From assembly GCA_002315595.1 (NCBI GenBank), contig DCHG01000002.1, positions 1 to 38,777 of the forward strand: 38,777 bases of DNA. The letters are read 5' to 3'. Shown here piece after piece: positions 14,913 through 23,311 of this stretch (position 1 is the first letter of the stretch; the number at the start of each line of letters is the position of its first letter). The notes under the pieces are model-generated. The model was not told the origin of the DNA, made no database searches, and saw only the letters and a program-made list of their open reading frames with translations. This DNA comes from Clostridiales bacterium UBA1758. GTDB lineage: Bacteria > Bacillota > Clostridia > Oscillospirales > UBA1758. Both the position numbers and the translations under genes were made by a program.

Positions 14913-14920
14913 GATACCAT
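14903..14920. promoter_or_regulatory. Palindromic operator candidate over the -10 box
   Basis: ATGGTAT-AATG-ATACCAT is a perfect 7-bp inverted repeat with a 4-base centre. It covers the TATAAT box of the rightward promoter, so a dimeric repressor bound here would block transcription. A looser repeat, TGATA and TATCA nine bases apart, overlaps the -10 of the GH95 gene at 36,902-36,920. Confidence 0.4.
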
Positions 14921-14948
14921 CATTTCATCCGCATAAGGAGGATTTTTT

Positions 14949-16112
14949 ATGCTTCATACACTTTACGGTGACGGAATTCATGATGATTTTCCCGCAATTC
15001 AGGAAATGCTCGACAGTGGGCTCAGCGAAGTCAATCTGCCCGCGCCTGCAAAATATTACTGTATTGGCGATACCTTGCGGATTCATTCGTATCAGACGCT
15101 TGTCCTGCCGCATTTTGCTCGTATCCGTCTGCTGCCAGATTCAAACTGTTATATGGCAACCAACGCCGATCAGATCAACGGCGACATCTGCGTCGGCATT
15201 CACGGCGGCATCTGGGATTACGCAAACACCGACCAACTCCCAAACCCGATTCAGGTTCCCTGTGATTACACGCGATACAAAAAGGGGCGTCCGAAGCCGG
15301 GCGATGAAACAAAGTCCCTTATCGGCATTTTGGACGAATCCGTCTATCACGGGTATATTATGAACTTTTACAAGGTCAAAAACCTTGAACTCTCGGATAT
15401 CACCTTCAAGGATCCGGTAGATTTCTGCGCGACGCTCGATACGGTGTCCTACTTTACCGTTAAAAACATTATTTTCGATTTCAATCTCGGCAATCCGAGC
15501 CCTAAGAACATGGACGGCATCCACCTCAACGGCAACTGTCACCACGGCGTCATCAAAAACCTCAAAGGCGCATGTTACGACGATCTTGTCGCACTTAACT
15601 CTGACGAGGGCAGTAACGGTGACATTACCGACATTCTGATCGATGGCATTTTTGCTGAAAACTGTCATAGTGCGGTTCGCCTGCTTTCAGTCGCCAACCG
15701 CGTCGCAAATATTCACATTACTAATATTTTCGGTACATTCTATCAGTATTGTATTGGTGTTACGCGCTATTATGATAACGCCTCGGGCGGGTATTACGAC
15801 GCACTGACTTTTGATAAAATCTACGCATCCAAAGCGTTCCGCGATAAAATATTCTGTGATCCGGACTATTATGAATTCCCGATCATATTTATCGACACCA
15901 AAACAAAGGTCAAACGGCTGACGGTTTCCGATCTTTCACGCTGCGAAAAGATCCGTGCCGTTCCAACCTTTGGGCTTTGGGAAGGTGCGGAGGTCGACCA
16001 GATGATCCTTGACAACATTGTCACCGAAAATCTTGTCGGCGGCGAAATGAAGTTGATTGACAATCAGGGCGTAATCAGACGTCTTGAAATGAGAAATGTT
16101 GAGGAACGATAG
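14949..16112 (+). CDS. GH28-like right-handed beta-helix protein (polygalacturonase relative)
   Basis: The 387-residue protein opens YGDGIHDDFPAIQEMLD, the usual start of GH28/pectate-lyase-like parallel beta-helices. It contains NMDGIHLNG (187-195) and YDDLVALNS (210-218). D189, D211 and D212 have the spacing of the three catalytic Asp residues of polygalacturonases, but the GHG motif expected about 20 residues later is absent, so activity on an ordinary pectin backbone is uncertain. No signal peptide is seen, suggesting action on imported oligosaccharides. AAGGAGG lies 7 bases before the ATG, and a promoter with a palindrome precedes it. Its TAG stop shares its last base with the GTG start of the greA-like gene, so the two are translationally coupled. 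Confidence 0.75.
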   Translation: MLHTLYGDGIHDDFPAIQEMLDSGLSEVNLPAPAKYYCIGDTLRIHSYQTLVLPHFARIRLLPDSNCYMATNADQINGDICVGIHGGIWDYANTDQLPNPIQVPCDYTRYKKGRPKPGDETKSLIGILDESVYHGYIMNFYKVKNLELSDITFKDPVDFCATLDTVSYFTVKNIIFDFNLGNPSPKNMDGIHLNGNCHHGVIKNLKGACYDDLVALNSDEGSNGDITDILIDGIFAENCHSAVRLLSVANRVANIHITNIFGTFYQYCIGVTRYYDNASGGYYDALTFDKIYASKAFRDKIFCDPDYYEFPIIFIDTKTKVKRLTVSDLSRCEKIRAVPTFGLWEGAEVDQMILDNIVTENLVGGEMKLIDNQGVIRRLEMRNVEER

Positions 16113-16615
16113 TGCACGACGAACTAACCGCGGTGGATATTAAAAAAATGCGTGAGGAATTGGAATACCGCATCACCGAACTACGTCCGAACCTGATCGA
16201 GGATGTCAAGGTGGCGCGTGCGTTCGGGGATTTGAGCGAAAATTACGAATACAAGGTCGCAAAGCAGGAAAAAAACCGCAACGAGAGTCGTATCCGCTAT
16301 CTCACCGCTATGATCAAGACCGCCCATGTCATCACCGACCACTCGACAAACGACACCGTCGGACTGTTTGACAACGTCAAAATATATATTGAAGAGGACA
16401 ATGAGGAGCAGGACATTCGCATTGTCACCACCCTGCGTCAAAACGCCCTCGAAGGACTGATCAGCAAAGAGTCCCCTGTCGGAAAGGCGGTCATGGGACA
16501 TCGCGTCGGCGACCGCGTCAAAGTTGAAGTCAGCGCAGACTACTCCTATATCGTTGAGATCCGTGCCGTGACAAAGGGAAACGACGATGAGTCGCTTCCG
16601 ATCAGCAGTTATTAA
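16112..16615 (+). CDS. GreA-like transcript cleavage factor
   Basis: The 167-residue protein has the two GreA domains. The N-terminal coiled coil has the tip motif FGDLSENYEYKVAKQEKNR, with the Asp and Glu used to bind Mg2+ at the RNA polymerase active site. The C-terminal FKBP-like domain has ISKESPVGKAVMGHRVGD. GreA rescues backtracked polymerase by stimulating transcript cleavage. The start is GTG, overlapping the TAG of the beta-helix gene. The N-terminus lacks the usual leading helix residues and the coil diverges somewhat, so this may be a second GreA paralogue rather than the main one. The next gene begins within its 3' end. Confidence 0.88.
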   Translation: MHDELTAVDIKKMREELEYRITELRPNLIEDVKVARAFGDLSENYEYKVAKQEKNRNESRIRYLTAMIKTAHVITDHSTNDTVGLFDNVKIYIEEDNEEQDIRIVTTLRQNALEGLISKESPVGKAVMGHRVGDRVKVEVSADYSYIVEIRAVTKGNDDESLPISSY

Positions 16616-17126
16616 AATGGAATATTCTTTGATCCGCACCAAACGACGTACGCTTTCGGTTGAAGTTCGCGACGGAAATGTCATCGTTCGTGCGCCTCTG
16701 CGCTATCCCACATCGGGCATTGAATTGTTTTTGGCGCAAAAGGAGGCGTGGATCCTGAACGCGATCGAAAAACAACGGCTTCACGCCATCCATCACCCCG
16801 AGCCGACGCCGGACGAAAAGCGGGAACTGATCATGCGTGCAAAATCGGAATTGCCGCCGCTTGTTGAAAAATGGAGTGCGATACTCGGCCTTCATCCAAC
16901 CGCCATCACCATTACCGGCGCCGAAAAGCGCTTCGGGAGTTGCAGTGGCACAAACCGACTCTGCTTTTCATGGCGTTTGATGCGATATCCGCAGGTTGCG
17001 ATCGAATATGTCGTCGTCCACGAACTTGCGCATATTCGTCACAAAAATCACGGGCGTGACTTTTATCGTTTGATTGAATCCGTTCTTCCGAATTACCGCG
17101 ATGCCGAGAAATTATTAAAGGAATGA
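16587..17126 (+). CDS. YgjP/SprT-like zinc metallopeptidase (M48-related, DUF45)
   Basis: The 179-residue protein has a zinc-binding HELAH (145-149) within VVVHELAHIRHKNHGRDFY, with H155 nearby, and GSCSGTNRLCFSWRL before it. This is the pattern of the YgjP/DUF45 family of putative metal-dependent hydrolases. The N-terminal 60 residues form a beta-rich domain (IKMEYSLIRTKRRTLSVEVR). The ATG at 16587 has AAAGGGA upstream and lies inside the greA-like gene; M11 (16617), just after that gene's stop, lacks a ribosome binding site. The stop overlaps the next start as ATGA. The biological role of the family is unclear. Confidence 0.82.
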   Translation: MSRFRSAVIKMEYSLIRTKRRTLSVEVRDGNVIVRAPLRYPTSGIELFLAQKEAWILNAIEKQRLHAIHHPEPTPDEKRELIMRAKSELPPLVEKWSAILGLHPTAITITGAEKRFGSCSGTNRLCFSWRLMRYPQVAIEYVVVHELAHIRHKNHGRDFYRLIESVLPNYRDAEKLLKE

Positions 17127-17371
17127 TCTTTTTGCAGGATTTACCGAATATTTTGCCCGGAAAATACCGCCACTTCAAGGGCAATGAGTACGAACTTTTA
17201 TTTGTTGCTCGCGATTCCGAAACATTGGAACCTATGGTCGTCTACCGTGCCCTCTACGGCGAAGGCGGCATCTGGGTGCGTCCCGCATCTATGTGGTCGG
17301 AAGAAATCGAACGCAACGGCATCAAAGTGAAGCGATTTTCCAGAATAGGTGATGAAAATGGAACTTTTTAG
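17123..17371 (+). CDS. DUF1653 family protein
   Basis: The small protein (82 residues from the ATG) contains LPGKYRHFKGNEYELL, MVVYRALYGEGGIWVRP and a final acidic tail, the full pattern of the DUF1653 family, which has no assigned function. The ATG at 17123 overlaps the previous stop, but AAAGGA touches it. The TTG at 17132 sits 9 bases after AAAGGA and may be the true start, giving 79 residues. It is coupled within the greA-like operon and overlaps the next gene by about 14 bases. Confidence 0.85.
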   Translation: MIFLQDLPNILPGKYRHFKGNEYELLFVARDSETLEPMVVYRALYGEGGIWVRPASMWSEEIERNGIKVKRFSRIGDENGTF

Positions 17372-18137
17372 TCGAATTAAATATTTGAACACGCTTGCGG
17401 ATTTCTGCGCACCGCGTGACCTTGCGGAACTTTCGAAGATTGCGTTGAAAGAAAAATACGGCATCGACCGTGTCAGCGTATGCGTCCTATTCGGCGCAAC
17501 TGTTCTTGCGGGCGCGGATCTTCTCGCCCAAGCGGTAAAAGAAGATCTCGCCGAGCATTATATGATCGTCGGCGGTGAAGGTCACACCACCCCCACTCTG
17601 CGCGGGCTGATTCACGACGAAATCGGCATCCCCACCGACAGCAAGCCAGAAGCCGAAATTCTGCGTGCCTATCTTTTGAAACAATTCGGCGTTGAAATCC
17701 CGCTGATCGAAACAAAATCAACCAATTGCGGAAACAATGTGACGAACTGTCTTGCACTTCTTCGTGAAAACGGGGTTTCACCAAACAGTATTCTCATTAT
17801 GCAGGATGCCACAATGCAGGGGCGAATGGACGCGGTCTTCCGAAAGCATTTCACGGGCACAATCATCAACTACCCCACCTATGAGGTTCGCGTGATCGAA
17901 AAGAACAGTGCGCTCGCATTTGACCGTGAAATCCACGGAATGTGGACAATGGATCACTACATTGATCTGTTGATGGGTGAAATTCCGCGTATGACCGACG
18001 ACGAAAACGGTTACGGACCAAACGGAAAAAATTATCAGGCGCACACCGATGTCCCCGCCGAAGTCACCGACGCATATCGTGAACTTTCCGCCGAGTATCA
18101 CACACGTGAAGCAAATTCCGCCTACGCAACGAATTAG
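17358..18137 (+). CDS. YdcF/DUF218-like protein (SanA/ElyC superfamily)
   Basis: The protein of about 259 residues has the DUF218 fold pattern: an SVCVLFGATVLAGADLLAQ strand-helix, HYMIVGGEGHTTP, the acidic SKPEAEILRAYLL segment, IETKSTNCGNNVTNCLALL (the N-x-x-N nucleotide or SAM-binding region noted in YdcF) and SILIMQDATMQGRMD. It matches cytoplasmic YdcF rather than the membrane-anchored SanA/ElyC, as no transmembrane segment is present. The start at 17358 is chosen for AGGTG six bases upstream; GTG 17349 and ATG 17352 are alternatives. It is the last gene of the greA-like operon, followed by a terminator. Confidence 0.78.
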   Translation: MELFSRIKYLNTLADFCAPRDLAELSKIALKEKYGIDRVSVCVLFGATVLAGADLLAQAVKEDLAEHYMIVGGEGHTTPTLRGLIHDEIGIPTDSKPEAEILRAYLLKQFGVEIPLIETKSTNCGNNVTNCLALLRENGVSPNSILIMQDATMQGRMDAVFRKHFTGTIINYPTYEVRVIEKNSALAFDREIHGMWTMDHYIDLLMGEIPRMTDDENGYGPNGKNYQAHTDVPAEVTDAYRELSAEYHTREANSAYATN

Positions 18138-18143
18138 ATACGC

Positions 18144-18172
18144 AAAAAGGACGCCCGAAGGCGTCCTTTTTT
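18144..18172. terminator. Bidirectional terminator between ydcF-like and ftsH
   Basis: A 12-bp stem (AAAAAGGACGCC with its complement) has a CGAA tetraloop and T runs on both strands. It separates two convergent operons. The ftsH stop is only 2 bases away. Confidence 0.92.
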
Positions 18173-18174
18173 GG

Positions 18175-20058
18175 TTATTCGTTCTCTTTCTTTTCGTCGA
18201 AACTGACCTGCGTTTCTGTCGATGGGGCTTCACCCTTGGTAAAGATGTGCTCGAAGGTCGCGCCGTCCATCGTTTCGTTTTTGAGAAGATATTCGGCAAC
18301 ACTGACGAGTTTTTCGCGGTTTTCGGTCATAATTTCCTGACAACGCTTATACGATGCCTCGATAATACGCTTAACCTCGTCATCGATCAATGCCGCAACG
18401 TGTTCGCTGAAATTGCGGTGCTGGGCATAATCAAGGCCGAGGAACACTTCGCCGTTCGAGTCATCGAAACTGACCGGACCGAGTCGTTCGGACATTCCGT
18501 ACTTGGTGACCATTGCGCGTGCAATCTTGGTCGCTTCGGAAATATCGCCGGATGCACCGGTAGAAATATCATCGAAAACCAACGCTTCCGCAACCCGACC
18601 GCCGAGCAGACCGACGATGTCTTCGAGCATTCCCTTGCGGGAGTCGTAACTCTTGTCTTCGGTCGGGCGTTTCATTGTGAAGCCGCCTGCACGTCCACGC
18701 GGAATGATGGAGATCTGCTGAACGGGATCCTGCGTCGGCATGGTGCGCATGGCGATGGCGTGACCGGCTTCATGATAAGCGGTAATTTTACGTTCGTGAT
18801 CGTTCATCACGCGAGTCTTCTTCTCAGGGCCCATAATGACTTTGAGCATTGCACCCTCGACATCTTCCATATGGATCTGCCCGGCATTGCGGCGGGCGGC
18901 AAGCAACGCCGCTTCATTGAGCAGATTTTCAAGATCCGCCGGGGAAAAGCCACTGGTGGACTGGGCAATGGACTGCAAATTAACGTCGCTTCCGAGAAGT
19001 TTTCCGCGGGCGTGAATTTTCAGCACTTCAAAGCGTCCCTTGATATCCGGAAGTCCGACATAGACCTGACGGTCAAAACGACCGGGGCGCAACAGTGCGG
19101 GATCGAGGATATCCGGGCGGTTGGTTGCCGCCATGACGATTACGCCTTCATTATTGCCGAAGCCGTCCATTTCGACGAGCAACTGGTTCAAGGTCTGCTC
19201 TCTTTCGTCGTGACCGCCGCCGAGGCCTGCGCCACGATGACGACCGACGGCATCGATTTCATCAATAAAAATGATCGAAGGCGAACTTCTTTTCGCCTGT
19301 TCAAACAGATCGCGCACACGGGATGCACCGACGCCGACATAGAGTTCCACGAAGTCCGAGCCGGAGATCGAAAGGAACTGAACGCCCGCTTCACCGGCGA
19401 CCGCCTTGGCAAGATAGGTTTTGCCGGTACCCGGAGGGCCGACAAGCAGAACACCCTTCGGAATTCTCGCGCCGATGTCGACGAATTTTTTCGGATCTTT
19501 AAGAAAATCGACAATTTCGGAAAGTTCTTCCTTTTCTTCATCCGCACCTGCAACATCCTCAAAGGTGACTTTTTTCTTTTCATCACTGCCGAGTTTGGTG
19601 TGTGCGCGTGCAAATTTCATTGCGCGTCCCGCACCGCCGTCCTGACGGTTCATCATAACGATCCAAATGATGAAAAACGCACCCACGACGAGTACATACG
19701 GGATCGCCATCAGCCACCACGGCGCTTCAAAATCCGGGACGAAGTTTTCGTTTTTGATGATTCCCTTTTCGCGCTGTTCGGCGATCAGGTCACCCGCATC
19801 GCGCATAAACCAGTCCATCGGAATGGCGCATTCGATGCTTTTATCGATCTTGCCGTCCTTGTTGGTATCAAGTTCGGCATAGATCGTATCGGATTTCACG
19901 GTGAAATTGACGACTTGTTCTTTCTCGAAATAGTTCAAAACATCGGAATAAACGATGCTTTCCGAATCATTCTGACGCCAAAGGAACGAGAAAGTCGCAA
20001 CAAGGATCGCAAGAATCAACAGATAAAATCCAATATCTTTGAATCCTTTTTTCTTCAA
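18175..20058 (-). CDS. ftsH: ATP-dependent zinc metalloprotease FtsH
   Basis: The 627-residue membrane protease degrades misfolded and regulatory membrane proteins. Two transmembrane segments (about 9-26 and 114-136) flank a small extracytoplasmic domain. The AAA module follows with Walker A GPPGTGKT (207-214), Walker B IIFIDEID and the second region of homology NRPDILDPALLRPGRFD. The protease zinc site is HEAGH. A TTG at 20058 is the likely start, 7 bases after GGAGG; the longer frame overlaps hpt. It is the last gene of the gdpP-to-ftsH operon, 19 bases after hpt, an order common in Firmicutes. It ends in an acidic tail. Confidence 0.96.
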   Translation of the reverse strand: MKKKGFKDIGFYLLILAILVATFSFLWRQNDSESIVYSDVLNYFEKEQVVNFTVKSDTIYAELDTNKDGKIDKSIECAIPMDWFMRDAGDLIAEQREKGIIKNENFVPDFEAPWWLMAIPYVLVVGAFFIIWIVMMNRQDGGAGRAMKFARAHTKLGSDEKKKVTFEDVAGADEEKEELSEIVDFLKDPKKFVDIGARIPKGVLLVGPPGTGKTYLAKAVAGEAGVQFLSISGSDFVELYVGVGASRVRDLFEQAKRSSPSIIFIDEIDAVGRHRGAGLGGGHDEREQTLNQLLVEMDGFGNNEGVIVMAATNRPDILDPALLRPGRFDRQVYVGLPDIKGRFEVLKIHARGKLLGSDVNLQSIAQSTSGFSPADLENLLNEAALLAARRNAGQIHMEDVEGAMLKVIMGPEKKTRVMNDHERKITAYHEAGHAIAMRTMPTQDPVQQISIIPRGRAGGFTMKRPTEDKSYDSRKGMLEDIVGLLGGRVAEALVFDDISTGASGDISEATKIARAMVTKYGMSERLGPVSFDDSNGEVFLGLDYAQHRNFSEHVAALIDDEVKRIIEASYKRCQEIMTENREKLVSVAEYLLKNETMDGATFEHIFTKGEAPSTETQVSFDEKKENE

Positions 20059-20077
20059 ACTGGTATCCTCCTTCCGG

Positions 20078-20629
20078 TTACTTGGAATAAACCTCGGGCT
20101 TGAGTACGCCGATGAACGGCAGATTGCGGTACTTTTCGTCATAATCAAGGCCGTATCCGACAACAAACTCATCGGGGACGGTGAAGCCCTTGTAGGTCAA
20201 ATTGACCTCCGCCTTACGACGCTCCGGCTTATCAAGCAACGCGCAAAGATGCAAAGACGCCGGTTTTTTCGCCTTCAACAAGCCCATGAGGAACGAAAGT
20301 GTCAATCCGCTATCGAGAATATCCTCTACAACAATGACATCCTTGCCCTCGATATCAATGTCAATATCCTTGGTGATCTTGACCGCACCCGAGGTCTTGG
20401 TCGAACTTCCGTAAGAAGAAGCCGACATGAAATCAACGGAAAGCGGCACGGTAATGGCTCTGGCGAGATCTGCCATAAAAATAAACGAGCCTCTCAGAAC
20501 GGAAAGCAAAAGCAGATTTTTGCCCTGATAATCCTTAGAGATCTGCGCGCCGATCTCGGCGACCTTTGCTTGAAGTTCCTCTTTGCTCAACAGGATATGG
20601 TCGATATCCTCCATCATATTCTGATGCAT
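20078..20629 (-). CDS. hpt: Hypoxanthine phosphoribosyltransferase
   Basis: This 183-residue purine salvage enzyme forms IMP or GMP from hypoxanthine or guanine and PRPP. The PRPP-binding motif is VIVVEDILDSGLTL (98-111). LLSVLRGSFIFMADLAR supplies the pyrophosphate loop, and DEFVVGYGLDYDEKYRNLP is the C-terminal base-binding segment. GGAGG lies 8 bases before the ATG. The start shares one base with the tilS stop (TAATG), so translation is coupled. The order tilS-hpt-ftsH is the classic Firmicute arrangement. Confidence 0.96.
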   Translation of the reverse strand: MHQNMMEDIDHILLSKEELQAKVAEIGAQISKDYQGKNLLLLSVLRGSFIFMADLARAITVPLSVDFMSASSYGSSTKTSGAVKITKDIDIDIEGKDVIVVEDILDSGLTLSFLMGLLKAKKPASLHLCALLDKPERRKAEVNLTYKGFTVPDEFVVGYGLDYDEKYRNLPFIGVLKPEVYSK

Positions 20630-21975
20630 TATATTTTCCTCCATATATGTACGCTCAATGCGCAAATTACATTTTTTGTATCGACGGAATCGGCAACGCC
20701 GACTACCGAAAAAACGGTTTGTCCGTCGCAGATCAACGGAATTCGTTCGCGTTCCGCACGCGTTATTTTTCGATCGATCAGTAGTCTTTTGACGGTTTTT
20801 GTCCCGCTCGGCAGTCTGATTCGATCGCCTTCCGCACGGTTGCGCACAAGAATTGTATCTTTGATTGTATCACGCGGAATTGTCAAAGTATTGACTTTTT
20901 TGTAAATTTTATCAAGTTCAGGTTGTTCCGATGTTGAAATCAAATAGTCCCCGAACGCCTGAACCGTTTCATTCGGACAAAAGGACTCGCACGCTGCGGT
21001 TTCATTTTGCCGAAGCAGTACACAGATTTCGTATTCTCGGCGGAAGACGACGCCATCCGGCAGGTTAACCACCGACGAAGGGTTATCGGACGCAGCGGTT
21101 TTTATCATATCGGATATATTTTGCGCCGACAGTGTGCCGTTAGCGATCCTTGCAAATGCGATCTGCAATAATTCCGCCGCAACGGGTGCCGGGGCGCACG
21201 CGATCTCCGCCGAATTCATGGTCACACGGTCGTTTTTTTCGGTGATTTGCAGTTTCTTTGCTTCGTTCGCGGCGAGTTCAAGATATTCACGGCTGATTTC
21301 GGCAAGCGCGGACGCGTGTTGAATTGCCCCGGAATTGATTGAAAGCAGTGCGGGAACGACATCGGAACGGATCTTGTTTCTGGCATAATTCGTGTCAAAA
21401 TTCGTCTGATCCGTGACATAATCCTGTTTGATTTCGGATAAATAGTTTATAATTTCATCCCTTGTCACATTGAGAAACGGACGAATGATATTCCCACGAA
21501 CGGGCGAAATTCCCGCCATTCCGGCAAGTCCCGTTCCGCGTGCAAGGTGAAACAACATCGTTTCAAGGTTATCATTTGCATTATGTGCAACCGCAACGAA
21601 ATCATACCCTTCTTCACGACAAAGGCGATCGAAATAATCATATCGAACTTTTCGCGCCGTTTCTTCCAACCCGAGTTTCTGCTCGCGTGCAAGTCTCGGC
21701 ACATCGGCGTACATCGAATGAAATTCACAACCGAGTCTTTCGGCAAGACTTTGTGCAAAGGCTTCGTCTCGGTCTGCGTCCGTCCCTCGGATCCCGTGAT
21801 TGATATGGGCGCAGGCAACGGTGATTTTCAACGCGTCCCTCATTGCGCAAAGCGCGCACACGAGTGCCGTGGAATCTGCTCCGCCGGAAAGCCCGACAAG
21901 AACTTTTCCGCCATTCGTGGCAAATTTTCGGAAAAAAGCCGAAACCTCAGTATTCAGGTGCTTCTGATCTTTCAA
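20629..21975 (-). CDS. tilS: tRNA(Ile)-lysidine synthetase
   Basis: The 448-residue enzyme converts the CAU anticodon wobble C of tRNA-Ile2 to lysidine so that AUA is read as Ile. The N-terminal PP-loop ATPase has SGGADS (30-35), HINHGIRG and AVAHNANDNLETML. The C-terminal TilS domain ends RLPSGTKTVKRLLIDRKI. The start appears to be a TTG at 21975, about 10 bases after GAGG and inside the 3' end of dnaB (29-base overlap). An ATG is not available without losing the first helix. It is essential in most bacteria, and it is coupled to hpt. Confidence 0.93.
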   Translation of the reverse strand: MKDQKHLNTEVSAFFRKFATNGGKVLVGLSGGADSTALVCALCAMRDALKITVACAHINHGIRGTDADRDEAFAQSLAERLGCEFHSMYADVPRLAREQKLGLEETARKVRYDYFDRLCREEGYDFVAVAHNANDNLETMLFHLARGTGLAGMAGISPVRGNIIRPFLNVTRDEIINYLSEIKQDYVTDQTNFDTNYARNKIRSDVVPALLSINSGAIQHASALAEISREYLELAANEAKKLQITEKNDRVTMNSAEIACAPAPVAAELLQIAFARIANGTLSAQNISDMIKTAASDNPSSVVNLPDGVVFRREYEICVLLRQNETAACESFCPNETVQAFGDYLISTSEQPELDKIYKKVNTLTIPRDTIKDTILVRNRAEGDRIRLPSGTKTVKRLLIDRKITRAERERIPLICDGQTVFSVVGVADSVDTKNVICALSVHIWRKI

Positions 21976-23284
21976 GTCCCGTAAACCTCGTATGTGCGCC
22001 GTCCCAACTTAACTTGATCGTGCCGGTTTCGCCGTGACGGTTCTTTTCGACCAACAATTCGGCAATGCCGGGTTCTTCGGACGCTTCCTTATTATAGTAA
22101 TCATCGCGGTAAATCAGCATGACCGCGTCAGCATCCTGCTCGATAGAGCCGGATTCACGCAAATCGGACATATGCGGTCGCTTATCGTTTCGGATTTCAG
22201 GTCCGCGGTTCAACTGGGACAACACGACGACCGGGACATTGAGTTCCTTTGCCATGATCTTCAACGAACGCGTAATCTCGGAAACCTCCTGAACACGGTT
22301 ATCCGTGTGTCTGCCGGAGGTAATCAACTGAAGGTAGTCGATGACAACCAGCCCGATCTTGTCACGGTGACGGCGACAACGCGCCTTCATTTCCGCAACG
22401 GTGATATCCGGCTGGTCATCCATATAAAAATGAGTGTTGGAAAGGACGAGTGCGGCATTTGCCACGGCGTCCCATTCGTCATCCGAAAGTTTTCCCGTAA
22501 TCAAATGGTTGGAATCGACTAGCGAAACCATCGAAATCAGACGCGTGGCAAGTTGAATATTCGACATTTCAAGCGAAAAGAAGACAACATCCTTATCTTC
22601 CAATCTGGCGGCATTATACGCAAACGCAAGACCAAGACTGGTTTTTCCCATACCCGGTCGAGCCGCAATCAGCACAAGGTCGGAATTGCCCAAACCCGAA
22701 AGCAGTGCGTCGAGGTCGGCAAATCCCGTTGTCGTACCGGGAAGTTTTCCTTTGTTTTTGACAAGCGTATCAAGATTTCGATAAACATCGCCGATGGCGG
22801 TCCCGATATGTGTCAATCCCGCGACCTGCCCGGAGCGAATCGAATAGATCTTGCTTTCAGCAAGGTCAAGAAGTTCGCCGGAATTTGCACTGCCCTCCGT
22901 AACGGCTTCCGTGATTTCCGCAGATGCCGCGGCAAGTTTACGCATGATGCTTCGATCGCGGACGATATTGGCGTATCGGAGTACATTGGTTGAGGTCGGT
23001 GTGACCTCGAGAAGCGCCATAAAATACTCGCGTCCGCCGCAAAGTTCATATACGCCACGATGGCGAAGTTCATCGAGCACCGTGACCGCGTCGATCGGCA
23101 CGGACATGGTAAACATGGAGACGATCGCATCGAAAATTTCCGCATTCGGACGCATGAAAAAATCGTCCGGGCGCAGGACATCGATGACATCCGCAACGCA
23201 TTTCGGGTCGATGAGGATCGCGCCTAAAACGGACTGTTCCGCTTCAACGCTATGCGGTGATGTGCGCGGATTTAATTGATCCAT
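21947..23284 (-). CDS. dnaB: Replicative DNA helicase
   Basis: The 445-residue hexameric helicase unwinds DNA at the fork. An N-terminal primase-interacting domain (PHSVEAEQSVLGAILID) and linker precede the RecA-like motor with Walker A ARPGMGKTS (208-216), Walker B VVIDYLQLI, LSQLNRGPEIRNDKRP and DLRESGSIEQDAD. AAGGAGGTG precedes the ATG; an earlier in-frame codon at 23302 lies over that site. Some authors call the Bacillus protein DnaC. It lies 27 bases after rplI in the conserved gdpP-rplI-dnaB block. Confidence 0.97.
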   Translation of the reverse strand: MDQLNPRTSPHSVEAEQSVLGAILIDPKCVADVIDVLRPDDFFMRPNAEIFDAIVSMFTMSVPIDAVTVLDELRHRGVYELCGGREYFMALLEVTPTSTNVLRYANIVRDRSIMRKLAAASAEITEAVTEGSANSGELLDLAESKIYSIRSGQVAGLTHIGTAIGDVYRNLDTLVKNKGKLPGTTTGFADLDALLSGLGNSDLVLIAARPGMGKTSLGLAFAYNAARLEDKDVVFFSLEMSNIQLATRLISMVSLVDSNHLITGKLSDDEWDAVANAALVLSNTHFYMDDQPDITVAEMKARCRRHRDKIGLVVIDYLQLITSGRHTDNRVQEVSEITRSLKIMAKELNVPVVVLSQLNRGPEIRNDKRPHMSDLRESGSIEQDADAVMLIYRDDYYNKEASEEPGIAELLVEKNRHGETGTIKLSWDGAHTRFTGLERSEAPEY

Positions 23285-23311
23285 ACCGGCACCTCCTTGC
23301 ATGATTTAAAA

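Noticed and set aside
18049..20103. A 684-codon rightward open frame
   Set aside because: It is the exact antisense of ftsH. The length arises from codon bias in the real gene, there is no ribosome binding site, and the translated sequence resembles no protein.
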